A stretch of DNA of 64,000 nt from the NCBI GenBank assembly GCA_013400155.1, contig VXBM01000001.1:5337504-5401503 (forward strand), read 5' to 3'. The stretch's first letter is position 1. Each line of letters starts with the position of its first letter. Source of the DNA: Helopsaltes ochotensis. Taxonomy: Eukaryota > Chordata > Aves > Passeriformes > Locustellidae. The notes beneath the pieces are model-generated. The model made no database searches and was not told the DNA's origin. It saw only the letters and a program-made list of their open reading frames with translations. Positions 62,828-64,000 of this stretch are shown here, in pieces. The translations under genes and the position numbers were made by a program.

Positions 62828-64000
62828 AATAATATCCTATTTCTACTGCACAAAACAACTGTATATACTAAAGAGAAGAATGATTTTCAGTCAGAAAGCA
62901 TGCTCTGCTCTTCCAAGCTGCTCCATGAGATGGACTTCTATATATAAAAAGAATCTATTTTTCCCCAGAGACTCTGCAGAGAAGGGCCCTCCCTACAAGG
63001 AGTATCTTCTTTCTGTCAAGTAGCGCATCACAGCCTGGATGGGCAAAAGGATGTCTGCTCCCTGCAGCCAGCACGTGCACCTGGTTTTGGGCAAAGCAGT
63101 GCCTGTATTGGCCAACACACTGCAGAAAGGGGCAGCAGCTTCTCCCTAGACATTTTCCTTCCCCAGTTCCACTGCCATCTGCACAATATGTGCGACCTTG
63201 ACCTGTAATGACAGGGTTCCTTAACAGACTGCTACCGACAGCATCTTGATGTCTTCACCTCATATGGGCTTTGGAGTGCAATGGTAGGATTCAACCCAAC
63301 CACATGTGATTCCTCGAGTCATCAGTGCTAGAACTCCTACTAACATTAAAGGGGCCAGATTTAATCCACAACATGCTTATTTCTCCTACAGAACATACTA
63401 CTGTACATGAACCTAAACTTACAAAGGAATTACAGCCATACATCTATCTTTTGTATTTGATCCCAAGAAAGAATTTTCACTTTGTCTAAGAATGATCAGT
63501 TCACTCTACAGTAGCTTGTGAAAAATTGATTTGGTTCCTTTTTGCTGTATGCAAAAAGCATAAAGAAAGTAAACAGCTATCTACAATACTAGCAGGCATG
63601 AAACTAAGTAGAAATTACATAACGTGACTGAACTATAAGTATCTCCAGAAAATCTGACCAGAAAAACTCAACTGACTTATAAGCAAAGACAACGGAAGAC
63701 AGAAAACATATACATTGCTATGCTCCCTGCAACATTACCAAAAACCCCAAGAAACATCCCATACTAGAACCATTATGCTTGCAATACCTAAGGCAACAAT
63801 CACTTTTTATCCAGCAGTACCAGGTCTTACGAAAAAAGGATGACCTGAACAATTATTTTGGTCAGACTGCTAATCTTCAGTATTGCATTACCTCTAATTT
63901 TATGGAAATAGTTTTATGATAGGACTTTAACTAATGAAAATCTCTGTAATGAATTCTAAACTCCAGACAGCCACATGAGATACAGTATGTAATTAAAGCT

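Larger units (their letters stand above)
55540..64000 (-). other. Probable long 3' UTR of a minus-strand gene, possibly PCGF5
   Basis: This 8.4 kb is AT-rich, lacks clear transposons, contains no recognisable coding exon and ends at low coordinates with AATAAA signals. Those are properties of a long vertebrate 3' UTR read on the minus strand. In mammals PCGF5 (a Polycomb RING-finger protein of PRC1.5) lies upstream of HECTD2 on the same strand; here that places its 3' end in this region. I searched the minus strand for PCGF5 coding segments as I recall them and found none, so the stop codon would lie beyond 64000. The identity is therefore an inference from gene order. Intergenic or intronic sequence remains possible. 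Confidence 0.35.

Noticed and set aside
1..64000. tRNA genes, CRISPR arrays, operons or prokaryotic mobile systems
   Set aside because: No GGTTCGA-type tRNA arm in a cloverleaf context and no regularly spaced repeats were seen; the split gene and avian repeats make this vertebrate DNA.

Overview
This is a piece of vertebrate nuclear genome, almost certainly from a bird. The evidence is split genes with GT/AG introns, low gene density, AT-rich intergenic DNA, three CR1 LINE fragments of avian type, and two LTR copies resembling a common avian endogenous-retrovirus LTR. Nothing prokaryotic (operons, CRISPR arrays, phage) is present. Two assembly gaps occur, at 12836-13394 (559 N) and 42661-42669 (9 N).

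Left end, about 1-12835, minus strand: the 5' portion of HECTD2, a HECT-type E3 ubiquitin ligase. Five coding exons can be placed with splice sites: 12713-12835 (its 5' part is lost in the gap), 8386-8515, 3800-3932, 2284-2386 and 1339-1428. Joined, they make a continuous 579-nt frame (193 codons) whose phases agree at every junction. It matches the N-terminal part of vertebrate HECTD2 as I remember it. The catalytic HECT domain lies beyond the left edge. Intron 3 carries an antisense CR1 fragment and intron 2 carries a solo LTR.

About 12640-13770: the CpG-rich 5' region of HECTD2, interrupted by the large gap. An AT-rich tract, a second CpG-rich patch and a CR1 3'-tail relic follow it.

About 13800-55540: roughly 42 kb with no protein-coding exon I can recognise. 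It holds a second LTR copy (about 20920-21305), a CR1 3' end (about 45063-45560), CpG-dense islets near 18675-18830 and 45690-46080, a weaker GC-rich patch near 34180-34540, some low-complexity tracts and small inverted repeats.

About 55540-64000: AT-rich, repeat-poor sequence that looks like a long 3' UTR on the minus strand, with AATAAA signals near its low-coordinate end. In mammals the gene upstream of HECTD2 on the same strand is PCGF5, so this may be its 3' UTR. That is inference from synteny, since no PCGF5 coding exon is in the window.

No convincing new biological system was found. The observations most worth checking are the exon-like CpG islet at 18.7 kb, the orphan CpG cluster at 45.7-46.1 kb, and the identity of the transcript ending near 55.55 kb.
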